Below, piece by piece: positions 1 to 7,553 of a stretch of 14,696 nt of DNA; position 1 is the stretch's first letter, and each line of letters starts with the position of its first letter. The position numbers and the translations under genes were made by a program. This stretch comes from Anaerolineaceae bacterium (lineage in GTDB: Bacteria > Chloroflexota > Anaerolineae > Anaerolineales > Anaerolineaceae), in the NCBI GenBank assembly GCA_003542325.1, contig DPKV01000019.1, forward strand, positions 1 to 14,696, given 5' to 3'. The notes beneath the pieces are model-generated. The model did not search any database, was not told the DNA's origin, and worked only from the letters and a program-made list of their open reading frames with translations.

Positions 1-1
1 A

Positions 2-616
2 GCGCTCAGTGATGACCGCCGGGTAAAAGCAGCTCAAAAGAAATTGGATCTCGCCAAAACCAATTCACAAACCAGGCAAGCAGCCCTAAAGCAAATTGAA
101 AATAGTGTAGAAGATCAGCGTCTTAAGCGAAAGCTGAACCAAGCCTCCCTTTTCGGTGGAAAGGTCAAAAATCCAAAAGTCCTGCAGGACTTACAAATGG
201 AATCTGAAGCACTGGCACGTTATATTAGCAAACTGGAAGACGAGCAGTTGGAAGCCATGATCGCAAGCGAAGCCGCCAATGAAGCGCTCAACGAGGCGGA
301 GAAAGCCTTCCAGCAGGCAAAGGCAACCACAATTGAGGAAAACGCCTCCCTGCTGGGGGAAAAGACAAAACTGGAAGATACCCTGGAACGGCTTTTACGG
401 GAAAAAGAAGCGGTTCTCCAGCCGATTCCCCCCGCATCACTGAAAATGTACGAAAACCTGAGAAAAACAAAAAGGGGCACAGCTATCGCTGCCATCTCGG
501 ATGGTGGATGCAGTTCATGCGGTCAGAACCTGACCCCCGCAGATCTGCAATCCATCCGTGCAGCGAACGAAATTGTTTTTTGTCCCTCCTGCGGCAGAAT
601 CCTCTTCAGCAACTAA
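2..616 (+). CDS. Coiled-coil/C4 zinc-ribbon protein, DUF164 family (5' end outside window)
   Basis: The frame is open from base 2, so the true start lies upstream; 204 residues are visible and the gene ends in TAA at 614-616. A long charged alpha-helical region with many Glu, Lys, Gln and Ala residues is followed by a C-terminal C4 zinc ribbon with CSSC and CPSC pairs about 24 residues apart. The NPKVLQDLQMESEAL stretch before the second half of the coiled coil is typical of the DUF164/COG1579 family. Family members are cytoplasmic, probably bind nucleic acid or protein partners, and mostly have no assigned role; an epsilonproteobacterial relative acts in flagellar regulation. The gene converges on yggT with only 12 bp between the stops and no convincing terminator. 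A TTG at 44 is an internal codon of this frame and has no reason to be the start. Family assignment is confident; function is unknown. Confidence 0.85.
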   Translation, partial: ALSDDRRVKAAQKKLDLAKTNSQTRQAALKQIENSVEDQRLKRKLNQASLFGGKVKNPKVLQDLQMESEALARYISKLEDEQLEAMIASEAANEALNEAEKAFQQAKATTIEENASLLGEKTKLEDTLERLLREKEAVLQPIPPASLKMYENLRKTKRGTAIAAISDGGCSSCGQNLTPADLQSIRAANEIVFCPSCGRILFSN

Positions 617-628
617 TCCGGTGATTGA

Positions 629-889
629 TTAACCAAAGGATCGCAAGATTCTGATGAGAATCGCGCCTACAACCTGAAAAAAGATGATGAGAATGATCGG
701 GCTGATATCAAATCCACCCAGCGGGGGAATGAGTTTGCGTATGGGGAGCAGCATAGGTTCTGCGACCCTTGCCATCGCACTGCGCACCGGATGGAAAGGA
801 TCCATAAAGAATGTCAATAAGGAATAGATCACAATAAAATAAGTCAGGATGGTGACCAGGGTATTGATAATGGTAATTGCAATGTTCAT
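629..889 (-). CDS. yggT: YggT/YlmG family small membrane protein
   Basis: This is an 86-residue protein with two hydrophobic segments, roughly residues 3-28 and 62-84. The link between them contains the family signature of a Pro-rich turn (FMDPFHPVRS) and a second motif (EPMLLPIRKLIPPLGGFDISP). Length and pattern fit YggT/YlmG, an inner-membrane family tied to cell-division clusters in Gram-positive bacteria and to nucleoid or thylakoid organisation in cyanobacteria and plastids. The biochemical role is not established. The ATG is preceded by GGAGGA at good spacing. It is the last gene of the long minus-strand run, 12 bp after yggS, which matches the usual ylmE-(sepF)-ylmG order. I saw no clear terminator after it. 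Confidence 0.9.
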   Translation of the reverse strand: MNIAITIINTLVTILTYFIVIYSLLTFFMDPFHPVRSAMARVAEPMLLPIRKLIPPLGGFDISPIILIIFFQVVGAILIRILRSFG

Positions 890-901
890 AATTCCTCCAA
901 A

Positions 902-1645
902 CTAATCTACCGGCTTGGAGCCAAACAACTCAGTGCCAATCCGCACCAGGGTCGCCCCTTCCTCCACGGCTACCTCATAATCAAAACTGGTGCCGATCGA
1001 TAATTCATCCCAAATTGTATTCGGGATTTGATCCTGAAGGTATCGCTGCAAGCGCTTTAATTGGCGATAGATTGGCCGGCTTTTTTCCGGGTCCTCAAAC
1101 ATCGGCGGCATCGTCATCAGCCCCTTAACCTTGATATTCGGTAATTCTGTGATTTCGCCCAAAGAGATACATAGTTCAGTCCATTGATCTTCATGCCAGG
1201 CCGGGAACCCGGCTTTGCTATCTTCACCGCTGAGGTTAACTTCAATCAGGATCGGCATTACCTTGTCCAATTCACCACAATACCGGTTCAGATAGCGGGC
1301 AATTTTCAAACGGTCCACGGAATGCACCTTATCAAAATAGCGGCTCACCAACTCCGCTTTGCGGCTTTGGATATGACCGATCATATGCCATTCGATTTGA
1401 GGTTGCCCCTCCATCGCGAGAATTTTGTCAACAGCCTGTTCCGGATAGTTTTCGCCAAAACAATGCATACCTGCGTCATAGGCTGATTGAACGACCTCCA
1501 GGGGCATCAACTTGGTAACAGCTACCAGTTTGATCGATTTCGGGTCTCTGCCGGCTTTAGTCGCAGCTGCATTAATCTTCAATTGAACCATTTCAAGATT
1601 TGCTTTAATCCCCATAACTTCTCCGCCGCGATTTTCCTTTGCCAT
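902..1645 (-). CDS. yggS: YggS/YlmE/PROSC pyridoxal-phosphate homeostasis protein
   Basis: This is a 247-residue cytoplasmic PLP-binding protein with the alanine-racemase-like TIM-barrel fold. In the family it controls PLP levels and amino-acid/keto-acid balance and has no demonstrated racemase activity. Motifs seen: KLVAVTK, whose final Lys (residue 45) is the predicted Schiff-base lysine; HMIGHIQSRKA (family HFIGxLQxNK); and the C-terminal phosphate-binding stretch LSIGTSFDYEVA followed by LVRIGTELFG. There are two possible starts. ATG 1645 has GGAGG with an 8-nt spacer. ATG 1615 (residue 11) has GGAG with a 5-nt spacer and begins where most family members begin (MGIKANLEMV). I list the longer form but cannot decide between them. 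It lies 18 bp downstream of pgeF and 12 bp upstream of yggT. Confidence 0.95.
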   Translation of the reverse strand: MAKENRGGEVMGIKANLEMVQLKINAAATKAGRDPKSIKLVAVTKLMPLEVVQSAYDAGMHCFGENYPEQAVDKILAMEGQPQIEWHMIGHIQSRKAELVSRYFDKVHSVDRLKIARYLNRYCGELDKVMPILIEVNLSGEDSKAGFPAWHEDQWTELCISLGEITELPNIKVKGLMTMPPMFEDPEKSRPIYRQLKRLQRYLQDQIPNTIWDELSIGTSFDYEVAVEEGATLVRIGTELFGSKPVD

Positions 1646-1663
1646 GCGCGCATCCTCCCAGAG

Positions 1664-2455
1664 TCACGCTTTTCCCAATGTCAGTAAAACACCAAAACGA
1701 CCGGTCCGTCCGTGTTCGGCCCGATGGGAATACCAATCATCAAGATGGCAGGCCGTACAAAGTCTTGACTCCTCAATCCGGGTCACCCCTGCCATGTGAA
1801 GTGTATCACGATTTGCCGTCCAAAGATCGAGATGGAAGTGCCCATTTTTCCCATGAGAGAAATAAACCTCTGCCCGGCCACCATAGGAGCGCTGGAAAGC
1901 CCGGACGACCTCAGGGCCAACTTCATAGCATTGCGGACAGATGGATGGACCAATACCAGCCAGCAAATCTCCAGGCCGGCTGCCATAGCATGCCCCCATC
2001 TTTTCAACAGCGACCCGGGCGATCTGCCTGGCTGTCCCCTGCCACCCAGCGTGAATGATTCCAATCACTCGCCGCACCGGGTCCAACAACAGGATCGGGA
2101 CACAATCTGCAAAACGCATAAAAAGGGTGACATCCTCCCGATCGGTCAGGATGCCGTCCGCTTTCGGATGTGGGGTTTCCGGTGAACGTGGACCGTCTGC
2201 ACATAGGATATCCGTCCCGTGCACCTGCCAAACGTCAAACCGGGAATAATAGTCATAGCCAAACGTTTGATAGATCTTCTCATGGTTAGCGACGACCGCC
2301 TGGGGATCATCACCCACTGTGCCGCCCGTGTTAAGGCTGGCAAAAGGCCCGGCACTTGCGCCGCCATGCCGGGTCAGCACCGCATGGAAGACATCCTGGC
2401 CCTTAAAACTATCAAATTGGAAATAGCGAAGATCGTTGGTTTCAATAAAGCCCAT
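1664..2455 (-). CDS. pgeF: PgeF/YfiH family purine nucleoside phosphorylase/deaminase (multicopper-oxidase-like laccase domain)
   Basis: This is a 263-residue single-domain protein of the Cu-oxidase_4/YfiH/YlmD family. The three zinc-binding residues are visible: His79 in VWQVHGTD, Cys118 in RFADCVPILL and His135 in GIIHAGWQGT. Family members act as purine nucleoside phosphorylases with adenosine deaminase and methylthioadenosine phosphorylase activity. The older laccase label is misleading, and a role editing cell-wall precursors has been reported in E. coli. Length and motifs are complete, including the CYEVG segment after GIGPSICPQ and the C-terminal FGVLL. It starts at an ATG 6 bp after the stop of the DUF2085 gene and precedes yggS, matching the conserved ylmD-ylmE order. 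Exact substrate preference cannot be read from the sequence. Confidence 0.93.
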   Translation of the reverse strand: MGFIETNDLRYFQFDSFKGQDVFHAVLTRHGGASAGPFASLNTGGTVGDDPQAVVANHEKIYQTFGYDYYSRFDVWQVHGTDILCADGPRSPETPHPKADGILTDREDVTLFMRFADCVPILLLDPVRRVIGIIHAGWQGTARQIARVAVEKMGACYGSRPGDLLAGIGPSICPQCYEVGPEVVRAFQRSYGGRAEVYFSHGKNGHFHLDLWTANRDTLHMAGVTRIEESRLCTACHLDDWYSHRAEHGRTGRFGVLLTLGKA

Positions 2456-2461
2456 ACGAGG

Positions 2462-3466
2462 TCAATCCTGCAATTTTTCTTCAATCTGGGAAACAATCGC
2501 ATACTTCATTTGCATATCCCGGCGGTTTTCCAACACCGACTCTTCCAGGTACGGGTAACCGAACCAGGCCGTCGCCAGGCCAAAAAACCCACCCGTCAGG
2601 GCTCGCAGCAAGGGAGTGCTTTCCCTGAGGGGAAGCCAGCTAAAAAGGCCCCACCCCGTCTGGCTGAGAAGTTGAGAAAAACCGTCCAATCCAATCGGCC
2701 CCAGGCCGATGAGGATCCATAAGTACCAGGGCAGCGGTTTTATCTTCTTCCCGGTCAGCGAGAAGGTCACACCAAACAGGAATAACGCGCCGTAAATGGC
2801 GATGTCCCGCTCACATAAAGCCAGCTTATACCCCATCACCTCATTGCCAAGGAAGTCCCGGGCGGCATCCAAATCATATTCATTAAAGCCGGTCGCCTCC
2901 CCATAAGTCATCACGCCATCGACTCCCGCTAACCCACGGGGGTAATACGGCTGCTCGCCAAAGAGGAAGAAGGATCGAAAGGCCAACTGATGACACAGAG
3001 GGCTGTAGACTTTGTAGATCACCTTCGCCGGGGTCGTTGCCCCGACTTTCATTAATACCGGTGCTAAAAAAGCGAGGAATAAATACAAAAAGGTAAATAA
3101 ATTCAATAAGATCATATAGTGGTTGGAAAACCAGCGGGAAAACCGATCCGATTTGTTCATTTGCAGCCGCTGGGTGATTCGCTTGACCGTAACATCATTT
3201 CCGCCTTGTTTGGCCTCTTCCAAACGATTGACAGCCTTATCAAACGCATAGCGGATATCCCCTTCATCAAAAGGATACAAGAGACGGAACACACCGATAT
3301 CCAGTACGGGTGTCTTTCCTCCAAATTCATTCAGCAGAACTGGATCCCGATCAATTTCAATCACATGAGTTTCATGTGGAAAATCTCCGGCAAGGTTCGC
3401 CAGCATCCCTTCGATCTTGGTTGTTTGGGGGTCTTCTTTTGTGACAAACAATAAAGTCTGGATCAT
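2462..3466 (-). CDS. Glutaredoxin-like domain fused to DUF2085 membrane protein
   Basis: This is a 334-residue protein in two parts. Residues 1-85 resemble the glutaredoxin-like DUF836 fold: a first beta strand (MIQTLLFVTK), an acidic EIDRDPVLLNEFG segment and the cis-proline motif GKTPVL. The redox CxxC expected after the first strand is absent (EDPQTTK instead) and there is no cysteine in this domain. From about residue 115 on it is a DUF2085 membrane protein with about four transmembrane helices (roughly 117-138, 223-238, 248-266, 284-303). Conserved family motifs are PLCHQLAFRSFF (Cys158-His159), LCERDIAIYG (Cys218), LDGFSQ and RESTPLLRALTGG. The ATG at 3466 overlaps the TGA of the upstream tlpA-like gene by four bases, so translation is probably coupled. 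DUF2085 has no known function; the position next to ccdA and tlpA suggests a link to membrane thiol redox, but this is inference. Confidence 0.82.
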   Translation of the reverse strand: MIQTLLFVTKEDPQTTKIEGMLANLAGDFPHETHVIEIDRDPVLLNEFGGKTPVLDIGVFRLLYPFDEGDIRYAFDKAVNRLEEAKQGGNDVTVKRITQRLQMNKSDRFSRWFSNHYMILLNLFTFLYLFLAFLAPVLMKVGATTPAKVIYKVYSPLCHQLAFRSFFLFGEQPYYPRGLAGVDGVMTYGEATGFNEYDLDAARDFLGNEVMGYKLALCERDIAIYGALFLFGVTFSLTGKKIKPLPWYLWILIGLGPIGLDGFSQLLSQTGWGLFSWLPLRESTPLLRALTGGFFGLATAWFGYPYLEESVLENRRDMQMKYAIVSQIEEKLQD

Positions 3467-4080
3467 TCCACTACACCTATCTTTTCTAAATAATAAGAAA
3501 TTATATTTTCATCCATCATCCCAACGTAGGTGCCCTGGACCAGGCCATCCACATCAATAAAAAAGGATGTCGGAAAGCCGCGAACAGAATACTCGAGAGA
3601 CAGAGCGTTCTCCGGATCGGCCAGGAACATCAGGTTGTACTCGTAGGCCTCCGCAAAGGCACGGATTTGCTCCATGGAATCCCCGCCATTCACCGGTAAA
3701 ACAACCAGTTCCCCTGCATAATCATCAGATATTTCCTGTAAAAGAGGCATTTCCTGAACACAAGGCGGGCACCAGGTCGCCCAAAAATTGATTAAAACGG
3801 GTTTGCCATTGAAATCCGACAGTGAAACTATTTCGCCTGTCAGCGCTTGAAGCTCAAAATCCGGAGCAGGTTCTGCCTCCGCTTCCTCAGTCTCTTCCAT
3901 AACAAGGGTCTGAGGCGTGGAATCTGAATACCCTCGCAGGGTATCACCAGCTTGTTGATTGCTTGTCCTATCTTCCGCAGGTGCCCTCAAAGCCAGGGTT
4001 ATCATCACAATCAGGATGATGATAATGACGACCAGATCTGCATCGAGATACCATTGCCGGTTTTTCCCGTTCTTACCCAT
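3463..4080 (-). CDS. TlpA/ResA-type membrane-anchored thioredoxin
   Basis: Starting at ATG 4080 the protein has 205 residues. It has a short charged N-terminus, one signal-anchor helix (about residues 16-32), an acidic low-complexity stalk rich in Glu and Thr, and then a thioredoxin domain exposed outside the membrane. The active site is FWATWCPPC (Cys104 and Cys107 in this numbering), the cis-proline is in RGFPTSFFID, and the domain opens with the AlkyI/TlpA-type LSDFNGKPVLINF. Such proteins reduce apocytochrome or other extracytoplasmic disulfides using electrons passed by CcdA. I chose ATG 4080 because GAGG lies 6 nt upstream; a TTG at 4092 would add four residues and overlap ccdA by four bases but has a poor ribosome site. 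ccdA lies directly upstream (8-bp gap). I cannot tell whether the client is cytochrome c, as no other cytochrome maturation gene is in the window. Confidence 0.92.
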   Translation of the reverse strand: MGKNGKNRQWYLDADLVVIIIILIVMITLALRAPAEDRTSNQQAGDTLRGYSDSTPQTLVMEETEEAEAEPAPDFELQALTGEIVSLSDFNGKPVLINFWATWCPPCVQEMPLLQEISDDYAGELVVLPVNGGDSMEQIRAFAEAYEYNLMFLADPENALSLEYSVRGFPTSFFIDVDGLVQGTYVGMMDENIISYYLEKIGVVE

Positions 4081-4088
4081 AACGAACC

Positions 4089-4814
4089 TCAAATGCCAAA
4101 ATCAATCCATGAACCCACACTGAATAACTTTTGATAAACGCCAAGGAAGAGCAGGACACCGACCAGGATTAAAATCACACCCATCACAATCTGAGTGATC
4201 TGCATCGCCTTGCTGTACTTCCGAAGGATGTGCGTCACCCACCCCACCCCAAGGGCTGCAAGCAGGAAGGGAATCGCCATCCCCAGAGAATAAACGGACA
4301 ACAATGCCACACCCTGTCCGATATTTGCCCGTTCAATAGCCAATGTGAGGATCAACCCCAGCGTCGGCCCGACACAAGGCGACCAGCCTGCTGAGAAAAA
4401 GATACCCATCATGAAAGACGAGAACAGACCGCCGCCCTGGGCCAGTTTTGACTGCGGCCGCAGGTCATAATCCAAAAAAGGAATGCGGATCAATCCGGTC
4501 ATATGCAAACCGAAAAGGATAATGATCACCCCGCCAATCTTGGCAAGGATATCCCGGGTATTATAGAAGAATTGACTGAGGGCTGAAAAGGCCAAACCCA
4601 GAACAATGAACACAAAACTAAAGCCCAGGACAAAAGCCACGCCATGCAGGAATGTGAGCCACTTCCGGGGTTTTTCCTCGCCCTGAGCCTGGACAAGGGA
4701 ACGTCCACTCAAATAACCGATATAAGCGGGTACGAGAGAAAATACGCAGGGGGAAAAGAAAGACGCCAGTCCAGCCAGGAACGCCAGACCGATGGAAACA
4801 TTTAGAAAATCCAT
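4089..4814 (-). CDS. ccdA: CcdA/DsbD-type transmembrane thiol-disulfide electron carrier
   Basis: This is a 241-residue protein made almost entirely of hydrophobic helices, six by inspection. It has the two family hallmarks: SPCVFSLVPAYIGYLSG near the N-terminus (Cys23) and AGWSPCVGPTLG (Cys147). These two cysteines in membrane helices shuttle reducing power from cytoplasmic thioredoxin to thiol-reducing proteins outside the membrane. The length fits CcdA and not the larger DsbD, which carries extra domains. The next gene encodes a TlpA/ResA-type thioredoxin, the expected partner. The upstream L,D-transpeptidase gene begins the run of extracytoplasmic proteins and ends 9 bp before this start. 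The family call is firm; the physiological client is open. Confidence 0.93.
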   Translation of the reverse strand: MDFLNVSIGLAFLAGLASFFSPCVFSLVPAYIGYLSGRSLVQAQGEEKPRKWLTFLHGVAFVLGFSFVFIVLGLAFSALSQFFYNTRDILAKIGGVIIILFGLHMTGLIRIPFLDYDLRPQSKLAQGGGLFSSFMMGIFFSAGWSPCVGPTLGLILTLAIERANIGQGVALLSVYSLGMAIPFLLAALGVGWVTHILRKYSKAMQITQIVMGVILILVGVLLFLGVYQKLFSVGSWIDFGI

Positions 4815-4823
4815 AAGTACCTG

Positions 4824-5957
4824 CTATTCTGCGACGACTTCGACCTGGGTGGATTTATTTAGTCCCTGGATGGTCATATCGCCCGGATCGTAAGGAACGG
4901 CGGGTTCAGTCCAGCGCCAGACCCATTTTGCATCTTCCGGTCGTGCGTTGACACAACCATGCGAACGAGCCGTGCCATAAAAATTATGCCAGAAAGTCGA
5001 ATGAATGGCTGAGCCGTTATTGTCAAATAACGTCGTCCATGGGATGCCGGGAATGTCATACCCGCCAACAATGTCCCCGCTCATATGTGTTGAAAGGGTC
5101 TTGCGCCAAATGGTGTGATTCCCGACCGGTGTTATCCATTTCGCTTCTTCCTCATTATAGCCGCCAGTTGTAACCGAGGCAAAATAAACCTCTTTACCGT
5201 CTTCGATGCAGGAAAGCGTCTGGTAGATCAAATTGACGATAATGTGCTTATTAACCGCGTCAGGATGAATGGGAGCGATCTCTTCAGGTGTGATACGGCG
5301 GCATATTGAAGCATCCACCCAATAGGTATCCGCAAACGCGTTATAGCGCTGCATCAACAAATACTGCTGTCTGCCTGTGGAAGGATCTTTGCGGACATCC
5401 GTCGCCCAGAATACCTGGGAATAATATAGTCTGGGCCGGATTGTTTCCCTGGCCCAATACTGATAACTGGATTGATCTTTCGTGAGGACAATATCTGTGA
5501 TTGGCGTTGTGATCTCCACCCACATACCCCGTTCATTGGCATCGGTGAGTGGAATTTCGCTCAAAACTTCCTGGGGTTGATGCCAGACCTTTTGCAAATA
5601 CTCGGCATAAATATAACCCTGATCCGTTTCCACCCATCGTTGGTTGATCCGGTATGGGTCAATGGATTTCGCCATGACTTCCTGGCGCCATTCAAAGACA
5701 TCGTCAAAATATGCCGTCCCGATATCATTTGCATTCCAATACGGTTCGCTCTTGATCGATACATTTGCGCCCGGCTCCCCCACACACATTCTCCCCAGGG
5801 TCACATTTTCAGGGAACACCGGGATAGCGTCCTGAGCGAAAGGGAATTGATCCGCAAGCGACCGTCCGATCTTGCCGCCACTCATCGCCAGCCCGCCCAA
5901 GGCAAGGGCTGAAATCCTTAAGAAGTCTCGCCTGGAAAGTTTATCTTTGTTATCCAT
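4824..5957 (-). CDS. Tat-exported L,D-transpeptidase (YkuD domain)
   Basis: This is a 377-residue protein. The N-terminus carries a twin-arginine export signal, LSRRDFLRIS followed by a hydrophobic Ala/Leu/Gly stretch (residues 7-27). The C-terminal part is a YkuD catalytic domain (about 235-370) with the motif HSTFWH then TARSHGCVNARPEDA; Cys335 is the nucleophile and His333 and His319 support it. Such enzymes make 3-3 crosslinks in peptidoglycan or attach proteins to it, with beta-lactam tolerance as a common consequence. The central 200 residues (about 45-235) are rich in Tyr and Trp and match no domain I can name; they may bind wall substrate. The start ATG at 5957 has no strong ribosome site, but the Tat motif right after it supports this start. 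Neighbours are the hutH-like lyase upstream (27-bp gap) and ccdA downstream. Confidence 0.9.
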   Translation of the reverse strand: MDNKDKLSRRDFLRISALALGGLAMSGGKIGRSLADQFPFAQDAIPVFPENVTLGRMCVGEPGANVSIKSEPYWNANDIGTAYFDDVFEWRQEVMAKSIDPYRINQRWVETDQGYIYAEYLQKVWHQPQEVLSEIPLTDANERGMWVEITTPITDIVLTKDQSSYQYWARETIRPRLYYSQVFWATDVRKDPSTGRQQYLLMQRYNAFADTYWVDASICRRITPEEIAPIHPDAVNKHIIVNLIYQTLSCIEDGKEVYFASVTTGGYNEEEAKWITPVGNHTIWRKTLSTHMSGDIVGGYDIPGIPWTTLFDNNGSAIHSTFWHNFYGTARSHGCVNARPEDAKWVWRWTEPAVPYDPGDMTIQGLNKSTQVEVVAE

Positions 5958-5984
5958 AATATGATTAAGTTAATCCAATTTATC

Positions 5985-7538
5985 CTAAAAGTCAACTTCG
6001 ATAGAATCTTCCAACACACGTTTTACCAGCAAAGTTTTGATCTGGTCAATATCCGGTCCCCATAAAGCATCCCCTGGCCGATATTTAACCACCTTTCGGA
6101 TGGCTTGATAAGCTTTGACCGTTCCTTCCCCAATGGCCATCGCAGGATTGATCCGTTTGCGCAAATCCAACGCTCTGGAGGCAGTGAATAATTCAATGGC
6201 CAACACATGCGCCGTGTTCGCCACGATCTCCCGGGCATGCCGGGCGGCGGTCATTGCATTGGCGTTATGATCTTCCTGTTCAGCCGATGTCGGCAGAGAA
6301 TGCACCGAATCAGGTGTTGCCAGAGTCTGGTTTTCCAGAACTAATGAGGCGGCAGTGTATTGAGGCATCATTAAACCCGAGTTTAAGCCAGCATCCTCAC
6401 AGCGGTCCACCAGCATGGGCGGCAGATCAGCGTTCAAATGCCCGTCTAACAGGCGGAAGGTACGTCGCTCAGAAATTGATGCGGTCTCTGCCAGCGCTAT
6501 CCCCAAATAGTCCATCACAACCCCCACGGGTTCCCCATGGAAATTTCCACCGGAAACAGCAACGCCCGGATCAAAGAGCAGTGGGTTATCCGTCGCGGCG
6601 TTGATCTCCCTTTCAATCACACCCCGCACAAAGGAAAGTGTCTCCCAGCCAATTCCCTGGACTTGCGGCGCACAGCGCAATGAATAGGCATCCTGTATGC
6701 GTCCATAGCCATCAATCAAACTGCTGCCGCGGGTCAATACCTGGACGGCTTTTGCAACTTTTTCCTGTCCCGCATGCCCGCGTGCTGCATGTAACCTCAT
6801 ATCAAACGCCCCGGAACAACCCATCACGGCTTCCAGGGTCATCGCCAGTGAGATTTCAGCCCCGGTAAGTAATGTCTGCGCATCGTAAACCGCTAAAGCA
6901 CCGATTGCGGCGGAAAAAGTTGCGCCATTGTTGACCGCCAGTCCTTCCTTTGCGCCGAGGATCAAACGATCAATTCCCGCCCGGCGCATAGCTTCCTTTC
7001 CGGTCAGGATTTCGCCCTGATACATGGCAAATCCCGATTCATCTTCGCGGTCTTCACTGTCGGTGGTAAAAACCAACGCCAGGTGTGAAAGCGGTCCCAG
7101 ATCACCTGAGGAGCCCAATGACCCCTGGGAAGGCACAACCGGTGTCACCTGTTTGTTAAGCAAAGCAATCAGTGTTTCCACAAGAACCGCACGAACGCCC
7201 GAAAAGCCTTTTGCCAGCGTGTTAGCCCTGACCAGAATCGCCGCCCGGACAATTTCGTCCGCCAAAGGCACACCCGTTCCGACCGAATGACTGAGGATCA
7301 GGTTGCGACTGAGTTTAGCTGAATCGCTGGAAGGGATCCGCTGGTCGGCAAAGATACCGAACCCGGTATTGATCCCATAAACGGGTTCCTCTTTCGCGAC
7401 GATCCGCTCCACCCAGGCATGTGCACGGTCGACTGCCTCTTTTGCAGACGGCGCCAGCGCAACGGGTGCGTTATGTCGTGCAACGGCGACAATATCTTCA
7501 ATGGTGAGGTGATCGCCATCAATGATGACCTGTTCCAA
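5985..7538 (-). CDS. hutH: MIO-type aromatic amino acid lyase, probably histidine ammonia-lyase
   Basis: This is a 517-residue, full-length member of the histidine/phenylalanine ammonia-lyase family. It would remove ammonia from an aromatic amino acid (histidine to urocanate if it is HutH). Seen motifs: the Tyr loop PVYGINTGFG (Tyr54), LILSHSVGTGVPL with His84 at the substrate-selecting position typical of histidine lyases, GSLGSSGDLGPLSHLAL where the MIO cofactor forms, QDAYSLRCAPQVQG, ATDNPL, GGNFHGEP and the catalytic-Glu region SAEQEDH. The MIO triad is Ser143-Ser144-Gly145 instead of the usual Ala-Ser-Gly, and the NNGAT and DHNANAM segments also differ from classical HutH. The start is TTG at 7538, fixed by AAGGAG about 7 nt upstream; no ATG lies nearby. 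No hutU, hutI or hutG is in the window. The family is certain; histidine as substrate is likely but not proven. Confidence 0.85.
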   Translation of the reverse strand: MEQVIIDGDHLTIEDIVAVARHNAPVALAPSAKEAVDRAHAWVERIVAKEEPVYGINTGFGIFADQRIPSSDSAKLSRNLILSHSVGTGVPLADEIVRAAILVRANTLAKGFSGVRAVLVETLIALLNKQVTPVVPSQGSLGSSGDLGPLSHLALVFTTDSEDREDESGFAMYQGEILTGKEAMRRAGIDRLILGAKEGLAVNNGATFSAAIGALAVYDAQTLLTGAEISLAMTLEAVMGCSGAFDMRLHAARGHAGQEKVAKAVQVLTRGSSLIDGYGRIQDAYSLRCAPQVQGIGWETLSFVRGVIEREINAATDNPLLFDPGVAVSGGNFHGEPVGVVMDYLGIALAETASISERRTFRLLDGHLNADLPPMLVDRCEDAGLNSGLMMPQYTAASLVLENQTLATPDSVHSLPTSAEQEDHNANAMTAARHAREIVANTAHVLAIELFTASRALDLRKRINPAMAIGEGTVKAYQAIRKVVKYRPGDALWGPDIDQIKTLLVKRVLEDSIEVDF

Positions 7539-7553
7539 GCCTTCTCTCCTTTT

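Noticed and set aside
617..628. Terminator between the convergent zinc-ribbon gene and yggT
   Set aside because: The gap is 12 bp and the only pairing (GGT with ACC nearby) is too short to be a stem.
902..2455. Laccase label for the pgeF product
   Set aside because: The HxH-type copper centres of true laccases are absent. The His79/Cys118/His135 set fits the PgeF nucleoside phosphorylase family.
2219..2722. Long plus-strand open frame of 167 codons across pgeF and the DUF2085 gene
   Set aside because: It lies antisense to two genes with clear family motifs, has low-complexity basic composition and no ribosome site. It is a shadow frame.
4090..4092. TTG start for the TlpA-type gene, giving a 4-bp overlap with ccdA
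   Set aside because: The ribosome site is weak there, whereas ATG 4080 has GAGG 6 nt upstream. The four extra residues add nothing to the family match.
5472..5912. Plus-strand open frame of 146 codons inside the L,D-transpeptidase gene
   Set aside because: It is antisense to a well-supported gene and its translation shows no recognisable motif.
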